Shown: positions 52,262 to 60,577, numbered from the stretch's first letter. The stretch is DNA of 64,000 nucleotides from CALEMW01 sp964343835 (GCA_964343835.1 CAYFKR010000009.1:62001-126000); one strand, 5' to 3'. Program-made: numbers and translations. Notes: generated by a model from the letters alone, not told the origin.

Positions 52262-52275
52262 AATGGCCGCCCTTG

Positions 52276-53241
52276 TCAGCCGGGGTGCCCGAGACTGTCA
52301 GCCTCTGACAGCCCCTGACAGAAGGTCGCGAGGATGAGCAGGTCCAGGAATCGGGCGTAGATCGGGAAGGCCAGGGCCGTCCCGTCGCCGCGGGCGGGCC
52401 AGCGGGCGAGCAGACCGTGGAGCAGCGGCCGGAACGACCGCAGGACCGACCTCGCCACCCTGCGCCCTGCCCCCGGCGACACGCCGGGCGGATCGAGGAT
52501 CCAGTGGAGGCGCAGCTCCTCGAGCCTGTCCGGATGGACGGCCGCCACCCGCTGGAGCGGCCCATGGCCGCACTGGCGCTTCTTGTGGAGCCACTCGTCG
52601 AAGGTGTGGTGGTGGACATGTTCGGGGACCGGATCGGGAAGAGCCCGGAATCCGGTGCCGATCGCAGCCAGGCGGCACCCCAGGTCCATGTCCTCGAAGC
52701 CGTAGCCGGTGAAGTCCTCGTCGAACCCGCCCACGGCCTCGAAGGCCGCCCGGGGCAGCGAGGTGTTCTGGGTCACGAGGTAGCGAGGCGGTACGGGCCC
52801 CGGACCGCACTTGGCCACGCCGCGCGAATCGATGTACCCGAAGTGCGGGGCGTCGACCAGCGACCGCGCGGTGCGGACCTGCCCGATCACGCCGTCGTCG
52901 GGGTGACGTCGCAGGAGCTCCAGGTGGGCACCCAGAAGGCCGGGCGGGGCCACGATGTCGTCGTCCAGGAACAGGAGCCAGCGTCCGTCCGCATGGCGGG
53001 CGCCGAAATTCCGGGCGGCGGAACGTCCCAGGTTGCCTGCGGGGGCGACCGCCAGGAGCCTGCCTCCCCATCCCCCGGCCTCGCGCTCCAGGTAGTCGGC
53101 CGTGTCGTCAGGCGACGCATCGTCCACCACCACGACGTTCCACAGGCCAGGGTCGAGCTCCTGGCGGGCGAGGGCCGCCAGCGTCGCCTCCAGCAGGGGC
53201 CGCTTGCCGTGGGTGGGGATGACGACGGTCAGCTCGGTCAC
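52276..53241 (-). CDS. Family 2 glycosyltransferase
   Basis: GT2 enzyme of 321 residues. The N-terminus TVVIPTHGKRPLLEATLAAL, VVVDDASPDDTADYL and the metal site LLFLDDDIVAPPG are typical, as is GGFDEDFTGYGFEDMDLGCR, an acceptor-binding ED motif. A short C-terminal extension has a weakly hydrophobic segment. The GTG start overlaps the stop of the GT4 gene (GTGA). The acceptor is probably a surface glycan; sugar unknown. Confidence 0.85.
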   Translation of the reverse strand: MTELTVVIPTHGKRPLLEATLAALARQELDPGLWNVVVVDDASPDDTADYLEREAGGWGGRLLAVAPAGNLGRSAARNFGARHADGRWLLFLDDDIVAPPGLLGAHLELLRRHPDDGVIGQVRTARSLVDAPHFGYIDSRGVAKCGPGPVPPRYLVTQNTSLPRAAFEAVGGFDEDFTGYGFEDMDLGCRLAAIGTGFRALPDPVPEHVHHHTFDEWLHKKRQCGHGPLQRVAAVHPDRLEELRLHWILDPPGVSPGAGRRVARSVLRSFRPLLHGLLARWPARGDGTALAFPIYARFLDLLILATFCQGLSEADSLGHPG

Positions 53242-54383
53242 GGAGCGCCCCCTCCCCCGAGCGATGCCAGAGAGGCCTGCACGGGCCAGGCCGCACCTGC
53301 ACGGCCGGTCACCCGGTCGAAGATCGCCGCCACGAGTTCCATGTTCTGCTCGAAACCAGCCACGGCCCGCACGTCCGCCACGGCCCGCTCGCCGTGGGCA
53401 CGCCTCATGTCCGCATCCCGGGCATAGCGCAGCATGGCGTCCACCAGGCCGTCCTCGTCCCGGGGCGCGACGACCAGGGCGCTCTCGCCGTCGCGGACCC
53501 ACTCCACCGACGACGGGAGAGCCGAGACCACGATGGCGCACCCCGTGGCCATGGCCTCCAGCAGGCTCACCGCCGTGGCGTCCACCGACGGCACCGACAG
53601 GAACACGTCGCAGCCGGCCAGGGCGGTGGCGAACTCGTGGTGGGGAATGCGCCCGAGGACACGGGTCACATCCCCGATCCCGGCCTCGCGAACCCGCGCC
53701 TCGAAGGGAGCGGGATCGCCCTCGTAGCCCGAGAAGACGAACCGCGACCGCGGGTCGCGCTCCCGCACCCGGGCCGCAGCGGCGATGATCACGTCGATGT
53801 TGTAGTAGGGCTGCGTGTAGCTGCGCGGCGAGAAGTGGACCACGTCGTCGGGCCCGAAGCCCAGGGCGGCCCTCCACTCCCCTGCCTCCCGGGGGCGGAA
53901 CCTGTCGAAGTCCACGCCCCAGAGCACGCGGAAGCTGCGCTCCGGGTCGGCCCCGAGGTCCGAGGCCACCTCCAGGATGTCGGTGCTGTCGCCGGTGAGG
54001 GCGTCGCAGGAGAGCAGGGCCTTCCGGGCCAGCCAGTTCTTCAGGGGAGATTCGAATGGCGTCACATAGACATCATCGCCCCAGACCGTCAGCACGTTGG
54101 GATGCACGCCGCTGAAGTGGCCCCAGTACCCGTAGCCCGTCAGGAAGTGGGTGTTGAGGACGTCGGGTCGGATCTCCCGGAGCAGACGTTTCACCACGCG
54201 CAGCGAGAACGCATAGCGCAACGGCTTGGGGCCGAATCCGGCCCGGATGTCGTGGACCGTCACGCCCTCCACGTCGCCCGGCTGGACCGTCAGCAGGTGG
54301 CACTCGTCGCCGCGCTGCGCGAACCAGCGGATCCAGCGCTCGGTGTGGATGTGGCGTCCGATGGAGAGGAAGGCCAGGCGCAC
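53238..54383 (-). CDS. Family 4 glycosyltransferase
   Basis: GT-B retaining glycosyltransferase of 381 residues. The N-terminal domain begins VRLAFLSIGRHIHTERWIR. The C-terminal donor domain has VHFSPRSYTQPYYNIDVI, RVLGRIPHHEFATALAGCDVF and SVDATAVSLLEAMATG. The catalytic EX7E motif is changed to DX7E (D-ATAVSLL-E), a known GT4 variant. The start is GTG 54383 with GGAG upstream; longer in-frame starts would run into the tRNA-Leu gene. Confidence 0.85.
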   Translation of the reverse strand: MRLAFLSIGRHIHTERWIRWFAQRGDECHLLTVQPGDVEGVTVHDIRAGFGPKPLRYAFSLRVVKRLLREIRPDVLNTHFLTGYGYWGHFSGVHPNVLTVWGDDVYVTPFESPLKNWLARKALLSCDALTGDSTDILEVASDLGADPERSFRVLWGVDFDRFRPREAGEWRAALGFGPDDVVHFSPRSYTQPYYNIDVIIAAAARVRERDPRSRFVFSGYEGDPAPFEARVREAGIGDVTRVLGRIPHHEFATALAGCDVFLSVPSVDATAVSLLEAMATGCAIVVSALPSSVEWVRDGESALVVAPRDEDGLVDAMLRYARDADMRRAHGERAVADVRAVAGFEQNMELVAAIFDRVTGRAGAAWPVQASLASLGGGGAP

Positions 54384-54432
54384 GTCATCGCTCCGGGGTT
54401 GGCGGGCCCCGCCCCTTCGGACGGGACCCAGC

Positions 54433-54520
54433 TGGTGCCGGGGGCCGGAATCGAACCGGCACGCTGCCACGCAGCGAGGGATTTTAAGTCCCTTGCGTCT
54501 ACCAGTTTCGCCACCCCGGC
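54433..54520 (-). tRNA. tRNA-Leu(TAA)
   Basis: 88 nt class II tRNA with a long variable arm and encoded CCA. On the minus strand the acceptor GCCGGGG pairs with CCCCGGC. The anticodon stem AGGGA/TCCCT encloses the loop CTTAAAA, giving anticodon TAA. The variable arm is CGCTGCGTGGCAGCG. Confidence 0.95.
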
Positions 54521-54529
54521 GGCGTCGGG

Positions 54530-54558
54530 ATCATGGAGCAGACCCCTGTCGAAGTCAA
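54530..54558 (-). promoter_or_regulatory. Promoter of tRNA-Leu and the two glycosyltransferases
   Basis: On the minus strand: -35 TTGACT (54553-54558), 17 bp spacer, -10 CATGAT (54530-54535). No terminator is seen between tRNA-Leu and the GT4 gene, so they may be cotranscribed. Confidence 0.65.
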
Positions 54559-54605
54559 CGCTCCCGGCGAGTCTTCGGCCAATGGCGACGCGGCTGGAGG
54601 GCAAG

Positions 54606-54629
54606 AAAAAGCCCTCCCGCGAGGGAGGG
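54606..54629 (-). terminator. Terminator of tRNA-Cys
   Basis: On the minus strand CCCTCCC, loop TCGC, GGGAGGG and a CTTTTT tail. Confidence 0.9.
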
Positions 54630-54646
54630 TCGAGGAGAGAGAGGGT

Positions 54647-54721
54647 TGGAGGCGGCACCCAGACTCGAACTGGGGAATAACGGTTTTGCAGACCGTCGCC
54701 TTACCACTTGGCTATGCCGCC
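54647..54721 (-). tRNA. tRNA-Cys(GCA)
   Basis: 75 nt with encoded CCA. On the minus strand the acceptor GGCGGCA pairs with TGCCGCC. The anticodon stem ACGGT/ACCGT encloses the loop CTGCAAA, giving anticodon GCA. The T arm is CCCAGTTCGAGTCTGGG. Confidence 0.95.
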
Positions 54722-54733
54722 TCCGGACGATCA

Positions 54734-54762
54734 AGGATGAGGGCTGGGCGGGCCGGTGTCAA
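54734..54762 (-). promoter_or_regulatory. Promoter of tRNA-Cys
   Basis: On the minus strand: -35 TTGACA (54757-54762), 17 bp spacer, -10 CATCCT (54734-54739). The -35 overlaps one arm of an inverted repeat. Confidence 0.65.
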
Positions 54763-54775
54763 GTGCCACCGGCCC
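54750..54775. repeat. Inverted repeat after the NrfD-cytochrome gene
   Basis: GGGCCGGTG (54750-54758), an 8-nt loop and CACCGGCCC (54767-54775), 6 bp past the NrfD-cytochrome stop. It lacks a T run but may end that transcript. It also contains the tRNA-Cys -35. Confidence 0.6.
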
Positions 54776-54781
54776 GGACCA

Positions 54782-57109
54782 CTATTCGCGGAAGCCCTTG
54801 TCCGGATCCCACCTGCGTTCGTCGTCGTGACAGGCGGAGCAGTCAGCCCGGGAGCCGAGCCCCTCCTCGTGACAGTCGGCGCAATCGGCATCAGCATGGG
54901 TCTCGTCCAGGTCCACTCCCACCACGCCGTGACGGAAATCGGGCCCGAAGAAATCCTCGCCGTGGCAGCCCGTGCAGCTGGGGTCGGGGCATTCGTAGGT
55001 GCCCCGGTCGCCGTGGCATGCACGGCAGTGGACGTCTTCGTGGAAGGGGCGGTGCGGCCAACCCGTCACCGCGTGATCGAAGAGGTCGTCCGCCGGCCTG
55101 CCGTGGCACTCCGTGCAGTCCGCCTCGCCGTGGCAGAGGTAGCAGGTGTCGTGGAGATCCACGTCCTGCAGCTCGCCCATGGGATGGGAGTCGTCGCGGT
55201 GGACGTGGCAACGCACGCAGCTCTGCTCACGATGACAGAGCGAGCAGTTCAGTTCGTAGAGGGTCGCGTGGTTGCGGTGGTGGAACGGCACCACGTCCCC
55301 CTCGTCGAACTCCGTCTCGAAGAGGATCAGCTCCTTCATCTCGATGGGCTCGTAGTGGGTGTGTTCGCAGACCTCGTCGGTCATGCCCCGCAGCGGCCCG
55401 CTGCTCTTCTTCTCGTGGCAGATCTCGCACTTGGTGTCGTGGTCCCAGTCCTCGTGGCACCCCAGGCACTGCCGATGGTAGGCGCCCTTGAGCCCCGGCT
55501 GGGACAGGTCCTCGTGCAGGACGTCCACCGGATGGCACTCGCGGCAGGCGGGATGATCGCTGTTGGGCGGGGTGAAGTGATGGCACGTCTCGCAGCCTCC
55601 CCCCATGCCCACCATCCCCGCATGGGCGCGGTGGGAGAAGCGCACCGGCACGTAGAGGTATTCCAGCTCGTCCAGGATCACGACGTCGGGACCCATGTCC
55701 ACGGGCAGGTCGTCGTCCATGGCGTGGCGGGCGCACTGCCGGACCTTGAGGCAGGGGTTCTCGGCCGTGGGGTGGATGCAGTCGTGGCATTCGATGCACC
55801 GGGGATCCTGGGCCGAAGCCGCAGCCGCCAGCAGGACGACCAGCAGGGCCGTCGCCCCGACCGCCGCCAGCTTCCCGGATCCGGACCGCTCCGGACGATC
55901 ACCGTGCTCCTCCTCGGCCGGCAGCACCGGCAGATGGATCACCAGGAAACGGTAGACGAAGATCAGGCCCGAGATCAGCCCCACCGTCACGGCGATCTCC
56001 CCGATCGACGGGATGTAGGGCCCGTCAGCATAGGGAGGACTGTAGGCGGTGATGAACACGTCGAAACGGTTCCACGCCACGCCCAGCACCACGCAGGACA
56101 CCGTGGCCAGCAGCCACCGCGGCGAGCGCCGGATCCGGTCGCTCCACAGCAGGATCATGGGCAGCACGAACCCGATCCCCACCTCGGCCAGCCACACCAG
56201 GCTCCGACCCGAGCCGTCCATCAGGCGACCCACCTCGTCCCGCAGCGCAAGGTCGCCGAAGCGGACCGCCAGGTAGACGCCCAGCAAACCGGGAATGAAC
56301 CTCGCCAGCGGAGCCAGCACGTCCATCTCCGGCTCACGGCCGAATGCCCGGGCCGCCAGGAGCCCCTCGAAGATCACCATGGGGAAGCCCACGGCGATGG
56401 CCGAGAGCAGGAAGAGCAGGGGGGAAACGGGGCTCCACCACAGCGGATGGAACTTGGAGGGCGCGATGACCACCAGCGCCCCGAGGGAGGACTGGTGGAG
56501 GCACGACAGCACCACGCCGGCGATGATGAACAGCGCCATCACCCGCCCCAGCGTGCGATCGAAGAGGCGCAGCAGGGACTCCGTCGCCCGGTTCAGGATG
56601 CGCGCCGGTCCCGGCAGCGACACCCGCCCGGCGAAGCGCTCCACCACCATGGGCAGGAACTCGATGTAGAGAACCGTCAGGTAGCACATCACGCAGATGC
56701 CCACCTCGAACAGGACCGAGTTGCCCGACCACATGGAGGGCAGGACGGGGTGCCAGATGTTGTAGAACCGTCCCAGGTCCACCAGCAGCCCCAACACGAC
56801 GAACGTATAGCCCAGCATGGCCGTCAACAGGGCCGGCCGGACCACGGCCTCGTAACGCTCCTGATGGAACACGTGGGCCAGGGCCGCGGACGTGAATCCA
56901 CCCGCGGCGAGGGCCACGCCCGTCGCCACGTCGATGCCGATCCACAGGCCCCAGGGGTACTGGTCGTCGAGGTTGGTCATCGAGCCGATGCCGAACAGGA
57001 ACCGGCGGGCGGCGAACGCCGCGCCCACCAGCATCAGCAGCACCAGGACCTTCGTCCCGGGGCTGAACATCGGGCCTCCGACGGGACGCGACCGGACATG
57101 CTCACTCAT
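54782..57109 (-). CDS. NrfD/HybB-type quinol-interacting membrane protein fused to a 13-heme cytochrome c domain
   Basis: A 775-residue two-part protein. Residues about 20-400 are an NrfD/HybB membrane domain with about nine or ten helices. HybB-like blocks are SMTNLDDQYPWGLWIGIDVA, GRFYNIWHPVLPSMWSG, LHQSSLGALVVIAPSK and AYSPPYADGPYIPSIGEI. A last hydrophobic segment (ATALLVVLLAAAASA) leads into residues 434-775. This region has 13 CXXCH heme sites (for example CIECH, CETCH, CRECH, CSACH) and many spare His residues for bis-His ligation. HybB/NrfD subunits take electrons from quinol; the heme domain would carry them in the periplasm. It overlaps the HybA-like gene by 8 bp. No hydrogenase or molybdoenzyme subunit is nearby. 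Confidence 0.9.
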   Translation of the reverse strand: MSEHVRSRPVGGPMFSPGTKVLVLLMLVGAAFAARRFLFGIGSMTNLDDQYPWGLWIGIDVATGVALAAGGFTSAALAHVFHQERYEAVVRPALLTAMLGYTFVVLGLLVDLGRFYNIWHPVLPSMWSGNSVLFEVGICVMCYLTVLYIEFLPMVVERFAGRVSLPGPARILNRATESLLRLFDRTLGRVMALFIIAGVVLSCLHQSSLGALVVIAPSKFHPLWWSPVSPLLFLLSAIAVGFPMVIFEGLLAARAFGREPEMDVLAPLARFIPGLLGVYLAVRFGDLALRDEVGRLMDGSGRSLVWLAEVGIGFVLPMILLWSDRIRRSPRWLLATVSCVVLGVAWNRFDVFITAYSPPYADGPYIPSIGEIAVTVGLISGLIFVYRFLVIHLPVLPAEEEHGDRPERSGSGKLAAVGATALLVVLLAAAASAQDPRCIECHDCIHPTAENPCLKVRQCARHAMDDDLPVDMGPDVVILDELEYLYVPVRFSHRAHAGMVGMGGGCETCHHFTPPNSDHPACRECHPVDVLHEDLSQPGLKGAYHRQCLGCHEDWDHDTKCEICHEKKSSGPLRGMTDEVCEHTHYEPIEMKELILFETEFDEGDVVPFHHRNHATLYELNCSLCHREQSCVRCHVHRDDSHPMGELQDVDLHDTCYLCHGEADCTECHGRPADDLFDHAVTGWPHRPFHEDVHCRACHGDRGTYECPDPSCTGCHGEDFFGPDFRHGVVGVDLDETHADADCADCHEEGLGSRADCSACHDDERRWDPDKGFRE

Positions 57110-57998
57110 CGTCCACCTCCCCGTCGTCGACGTTCCGCTTCCTGCCGGTCATCCACATGGCCTGACCCAGCAGGCCGTAGAGGGCGATGGGCGGAATGAA
57201 GTTCTTGAACACCCCGTGCTGGATCGTCTCGGTCAGGCGGGGCGGCGCCTCGTCCGACAGTGCGGGCAGGCCCAGCTCCGTCATGTCGCGGCCGGCGATG
57301 TACAGCCAGGCCGTGCCGCCCACCTCGTGCTCACCGAACACGTGGTCGTGGTACTGGTCGGGGTGATTGCGGATCTTGCTGTGGGCGATCTCCAGGAGCC
57401 GTTCCCTGGGCCCGTACGTGAGGCATTCCACCGGACAGATGGCGACGCAGGCCGGGGGCTCCGACTCGTCCTCGCGATGACGGCAGAGCTCACACTTGCG
57501 GACCCTCGGCGTCAGGGCGTCGTGGTACTCGTACGCGGGAACCTGGAACGGGCAGGCGACCATGCAGTACCGGCAGCCCATGCAGCGCCAGGGATCGTAG
57601 ATGACCGCCCCGTCCTCGCGCTTGGAGAAGGCCGACACCACACACGCGCTCACGCAGGCCGGGTCGTTGCAGTGCATGCACTGGACCTTCGTCCAGACCG
57701 CCCCCTCGCTGACCGACGGTTCCTCCCACCTGTTGACCACCGTGAAGCTGGACTCGGTAGGGCGCCTGTGGTCGGTGAAGACGTCGGGGGATTCGAAATC
57801 CGAGAGCGGTCGCTCCGGCAGGTCGTTGGCCTGGTTGCAGGCCCATTCGCACTTCCGACAGCCGATGCACTTGGTGACGTCGACCAGGACGCCGTGCGTG
57901 CCCGCCCGCGACGCCTCTCCCGAGGCGAGGGCGCCGCCGGCTCCGGACAGGACGACCCCCGCCGTGCCGACGGTTTTGAGGAACTCTCGACGATCCAT
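57102..57998 (-). CDS. HybA-like Tat-exported ferredoxin subunit (four [4Fe-4S] clusters)
   Basis: Periplasmic iron-sulfur subunit of 298 residues. The Tat signal MDRREFLKTVGTAGVVLS fixes the start at ATG 57998; a GTG at 58064 would put 22 residues before it. Four cysteine sets are visible: CIGCRKCEWAC, CMHCNDPACVSAC, CMGCRYCMVACP and CELC...CVAICPVEC. The C-terminus has a membrane anchor (FIPPIALYGLLGQAMWM), as in HybA. It is coupled to the NrfD-cytochrome gene, so the pair should form one complex: quinol site, FeS relay and hemes. Confidence 0.92.
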   Translation of the reverse strand: MDRREFLKTVGTAGVVLSGAGGALASGEASRAGTHGVLVDVTKCIGCRKCEWACNQANDLPERPLSDFESPDVFTDHRRPTESSFTVVNRWEEPSVSEGAVWTKVQCMHCNDPACVSACVVSAFSKREDGAVIYDPWRCMGCRYCMVACPFQVPAYEYHDALTPRVRKCELCRHREDESEPPACVAICPVECLTYGPRERLLEIAHSKIRNHPDQYHDHVFGEHEVGGTAWLYIAGRDMTELGLPALSDEAPPRLTETIQHGVFKNFIPPIALYGLLGQAMWMTGRKRNVDDGEVDDE

Positions 57999-58111
57999 CA
58001 GCGACCCACTCCCTTCTGCGGCCGTGCCGCGGGGACGAGTCGGATCCGGGCTCGAACGGATCACCCTCTTGAGCGAGGGGCGCGAGCGCCGGAATCACCC
58101 AGCACCACCAT

Positions 58112-58140
58112 ATGAAAAGCGCCTCTCATTTGTATGTCAA
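58112..58140 (-). promoter_or_regulatory. Promoter of the HybA-NrfD-cytochrome operon
   Basis: On the minus strand: -35 TTGACA (58135-58140), 17 bp spacer, -10 TTTCAT (58112-58117). A TATAAT sequence lies just upstream of the -35 in an AT-rich patch (58126-58150). The leader before ATG 57998 is about 105 nt. Confidence 0.7.
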
Positions 58141-58187
58141 TATTATAACAGGGATGAGCGCGCGAAAGGAAAAGTCATGGGGGGCAG

Positions 58188-58222
58188 GAAAAAAGAAAGG
58201 AGGCGACCCTGGGGTCGCCTCC
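58188..58222 (-). terminator. Terminator of tRNA-Gly(GCC)
   Basis: On the minus strand GGAGGCGACC, a 4-nt loop, GGTCGCCTCC and a TTTCTTTTTT tail. Confidence 0.93.
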
Positions 58223-58227
58223 TGATC

Positions 58228-58303
<76 letters not shown>

Positions 58304-58325
58304 CACAGAAATGTTCGGACTTGGA

Positions 58326-58353
58326 ATGATAACCCGATGAAGCGACTTGTCAA
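58326..58353 (-). promoter_or_regulatory. Promoter of tRNA-Gly(GCC)
   Basis: On the minus strand: -35 TTGACA (58348-58353), 16 bp spacer, -10 TATCAT (58326-58331). Confidence 0.75.
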
Positions 58354-58362
58354 ACAGCTTTT

Positions 58363-59505
58363 TCAGGCGCCGGCCAGTTCCCGGTAGACGGCTGCGGTCG
58401 CTTCGGCCGCCGATTCCCAGGAGTATTCTCCGAGGGCCCGACTGCGTGCCGCTTCCCCGAGTCGACGCCGCTCGTCGGGATCGGCGAGCAGCCTGACCAT
58501 CCCGTCGACGAGGGGCTGCACGCGGCCGGCAGGCACGAACGAGACCGCCTCCCCTCCCGCCTCGAGGTTCGGCGGAATGTCGCTGACCAGGCAGCATCGT
58601 CCGTGGCTCATGCCCTCGAGCAGGGCGATGGACAGTCCCTCGAGGGTCGAAGGCAGGACGACCATCTCCGCATTGCCCCACAGCTCGTCCAGGTCGCTGC
58701 CGTGGACGAAGCCCGTGAAGACCGTGCCGTCCGGCGCGGCCGCCTTCAGTTCATCGACGTAGCCCTCGGTGAATCCCGCATCGCCGGCGATGACCAGCTG
58801 GTGCCTGGCCCTGATCTCCTCGGGCAGCCTGCCGTAGGCGTCGATCAGGAGATGGCATCCCTTCTCCGGGACGAGTCGCCCGACGAACAGGATGTAACCC
58901 TCCTTCACGCCGCGACGGGCCGCCGGGCCGAAGGGAACGGAGTCCGGAGCGGTGATGCCGTTGGGGATGCAGACGGTGTCGCGGCCGTAGACCGTGCGGT
59001 AGTGATCCGCCAGGGCGTTGGACACCACGATGGTCCGGTCGGGCTGGGATGCACTGGCCCTCTCCCCCAGCCTCAGGACACCCGTCGCCAGCCGCCCCCA
59101 CTTCTCGCGCTGCCAGTCCAGCCCGTGGACGGTGGTGACCGTCCTTCCCCGTCGGAGGATGCGTGGCACGGCGGCCAGAAGACCGGGTCCCAGGGCGTGG
59201 TAGTGGACCACGTCGTAGCCTTCACGCAAGGCGTCCAGCGTGCAGACGACGGTATGGGTGATGGCGTCGAGGTGCTTGGTGGGGATGCTGGGAAGCCGAC
59301 GGACCCTGACCCCCTGGTGGAGGGTCGGGCCGTCGGCGTCGCTGTAGTGGGGACGGGAGTAGATGTCCACGTGGATGCCGTGTTCGGGCAGGCGCACCGC
59401 CAGCTCGGCCACGTGGCGTTCGATGCCGCCGTGGACGGGCGGATGGCCCTTCTGTCCGATCATCGCGACCCGCAGCGCCCGGGTCAGGCCTCCGCCCCCC
59501 GCCAT
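58363..59505 (-). CDS. Family 4 glycosyltransferase
   Basis: GT-B glycosyltransferase of 380 residues. The start of the fold is VAMIGQKGHPPVHGGIERHV, with the glycine loop typical of GT4. ILFVGRLVPEKGCHLLIDA and the catalytic EX7E motif (E-GLSIALL-E in STLEGLSIALLEGMSHG) are intact. The start is ATG 59505, 5 bp after the stop of the Gfo/Idh gene; ATG 59463 is an alternative. It belongs to the second surface-glycan group. Confidence 0.87.
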   Translation of the reverse strand: MAGGGGLTRALRVAMIGQKGHPPVHGGIERHVAELAVRLPEHGIHVDIYSRPHYSDADGPTLHQGVRVRRLPSIPTKHLDAITHTVVCTLDALREGYDVVHYHALGPGLLAAVPRILRRGRTVTTVHGLDWQREKWGRLATGVLRLGERASASQPDRTIVVSNALADHYRTVYGRDTVCIPNGITAPDSVPFGPAARRGVKEGYILFVGRLVPEKGCHLLIDAYGRLPEEIRARHQLVIAGDAGFTEGYVDELKAAAPDGTVFTGFVHGSDLDELWGNAEMVVLPSTLEGLSIALLEGMSHGRCCLVSDIPPNLEAGGEAVSFVPAGRVQPLVDGMVRLLADPDERRRLGEAARSRALGEYSWESAAEATAAVYRELAGA

Positions 59506-59510
59506 GGAGA

Positions 59511-60539
59511 TCAGACGGCGCTGTGGGCCACGTCCAGCGGGGCGCCACCCTCGCGGATCGACTGGCAGGCCTTCTCGAGAACCTCCACGACCTGCAGACC
59601 GAGGCCGCCGTCGCTGAGGGAGGTCTCGCGGCCCAGGACCACGTCCACGAAGTGGGAGGTCTCGACCTTCAAGGGCTCCTGCCCGTCGATCTTGGGGATC
59701 AGGATGTCGCCGTGGCGGTAGGCCAGGTGGAACTCGCCGAAACCGTCGTAGTGCGGCATCACGTCCACGCCCTTGTCGCAGATGCGGATCTTGTCGGTCA
59801 TGGCCACGTCGTCGTAGACCACCATCTTCTTGCTGCCGACGAAGGTCGCCTCGCGGGTCTTGTTGGGGTCGAGCCAGCTCACGTGGATGTTGGCCAGCTG
59901 GCCGGTCGGATACTCCAGGGTGACGAAGGCCACGTCCTCGAGGTTCTTCTCCGTCTGCACGAAGCACTGGCCCGTGGCGCTGACGCGCACCGGCGAGGAG
60001 CCGAAGAGGTAGTTGAGCATGGCCACGTCGTGGGGCACGAGGTCCCAGACGACGTTGGCGTCCTTCTGGAAGATGCCCAGGTTCACCCGGCGGATGTTGA
60101 CGTAGTACATGTCGCCGAGCTCGCCCGTGGTGATCAGCTCGCGGATCTTGCGCACGGCGGGCACGAAGAGGAAGGTGTGGCCCACCATGATCTGCAGGCC
60201 CTTGGCGGCGGCGATGGCGTTGAGCTCCTCGCACTCCGCGGCGCTGGCTGCCATGGGCTTCTCGATGAAGAGGTGCTTGCCGGACTCGAGGACGGCCTTG
60301 CCGAGGGGGAAGTGCGTGCTGACGGGCGTGGCCACGACCACTGCGTCGATGGAGTCGTCCCCGATGACCGCTTCGTGGTCGGCCACCACGTCGGCGTTGG
60401 GGTACAGTTCCTTCATGTGTGCACGGCGCTTCTCGTCGAGGTCACAGATCCGGACCAGGTCCACTTCGGGGTTGTTGTTGAAGTTCCGAATCAGGTTCGG
60501 TCCCCAGTATCCGCATCCGATGGCCGCCATCTTCAGCAT
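59511..60539 (-). CDS. Gfo/Idh/MocA oxidoreductase (WbpB/WlbA-like)
   Basis: NAD-dependent sugar dehydrogenase of 342 residues. The nucleotide site is IGCGYWGPNLIRNF and the conserved E93-K94-P95 motif lies in HLFIEKPMAAS. The pattern and the neighbouring DegT aminotransferase gene suggest a UDP-GlcNAcA 3-dehydrogenase, which would act after the WbpA-type enzyme encoded at 30953. Other Gfo/Idh substrates cannot be excluded. It is separated from the sugar transferase upstream by a terminator. Confidence 0.82.
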   Translation of the reverse strand: MLKMAAIGCGYWGPNLIRNFNNNPEVDLVRICDLDEKRRAHMKELYPNADVVADHEAVIGDDSIDAVVVATPVSTHFPLGKAVLESGKHLFIEKPMAASAAECEELNAIAAAKGLQIMVGHTFLFVPAVRKIRELITTGELGDMYYVNIRRVNLGIFQKDANVVWDLVPHDVAMLNYLFGSSPVRVSATGQCFVQTEKNLEDVAFVTLEYPTGQLANIHVSWLDPNKTREATFVGSKKMVVYDDVAMTDKIRICDKGVDVMPHYDGFGEFHLAYRHGDILIPKIDGQEPLKVETSHFVDVVLGRETSLSDGGLGLQVVEVLEKACQSIREGGAPLDVAHSAV

Positions 60540-60577
60540 GGCGCTCTCCTTGTCGTGTGTGAACGTCCCGGGCGATC

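Noticed and set aside
52290..52330. Repeated TGACAG/CTGTCAG units near the end of the GT2 gene
   Set aside because: They lie within the coding end of the gene, have irregular spacing and no promoter relation; probably chance.
52276..53877. An extended 533-codon start for the GT2 protein
   Set aside because: The extension is an out-of-frame reading of the upstream GT4 gene; the GTGA overlap at 53238-53241 gives the natural start.
55780..55860. A frameshift joining two separate genes (NrfD and cytochrome)
   Set aside because: The frame is continuous from 57109 to 54782 without a stop, and codon pattern and GC level do not change at the junction. A sequencing indel cannot be excluded but nothing indicates one.
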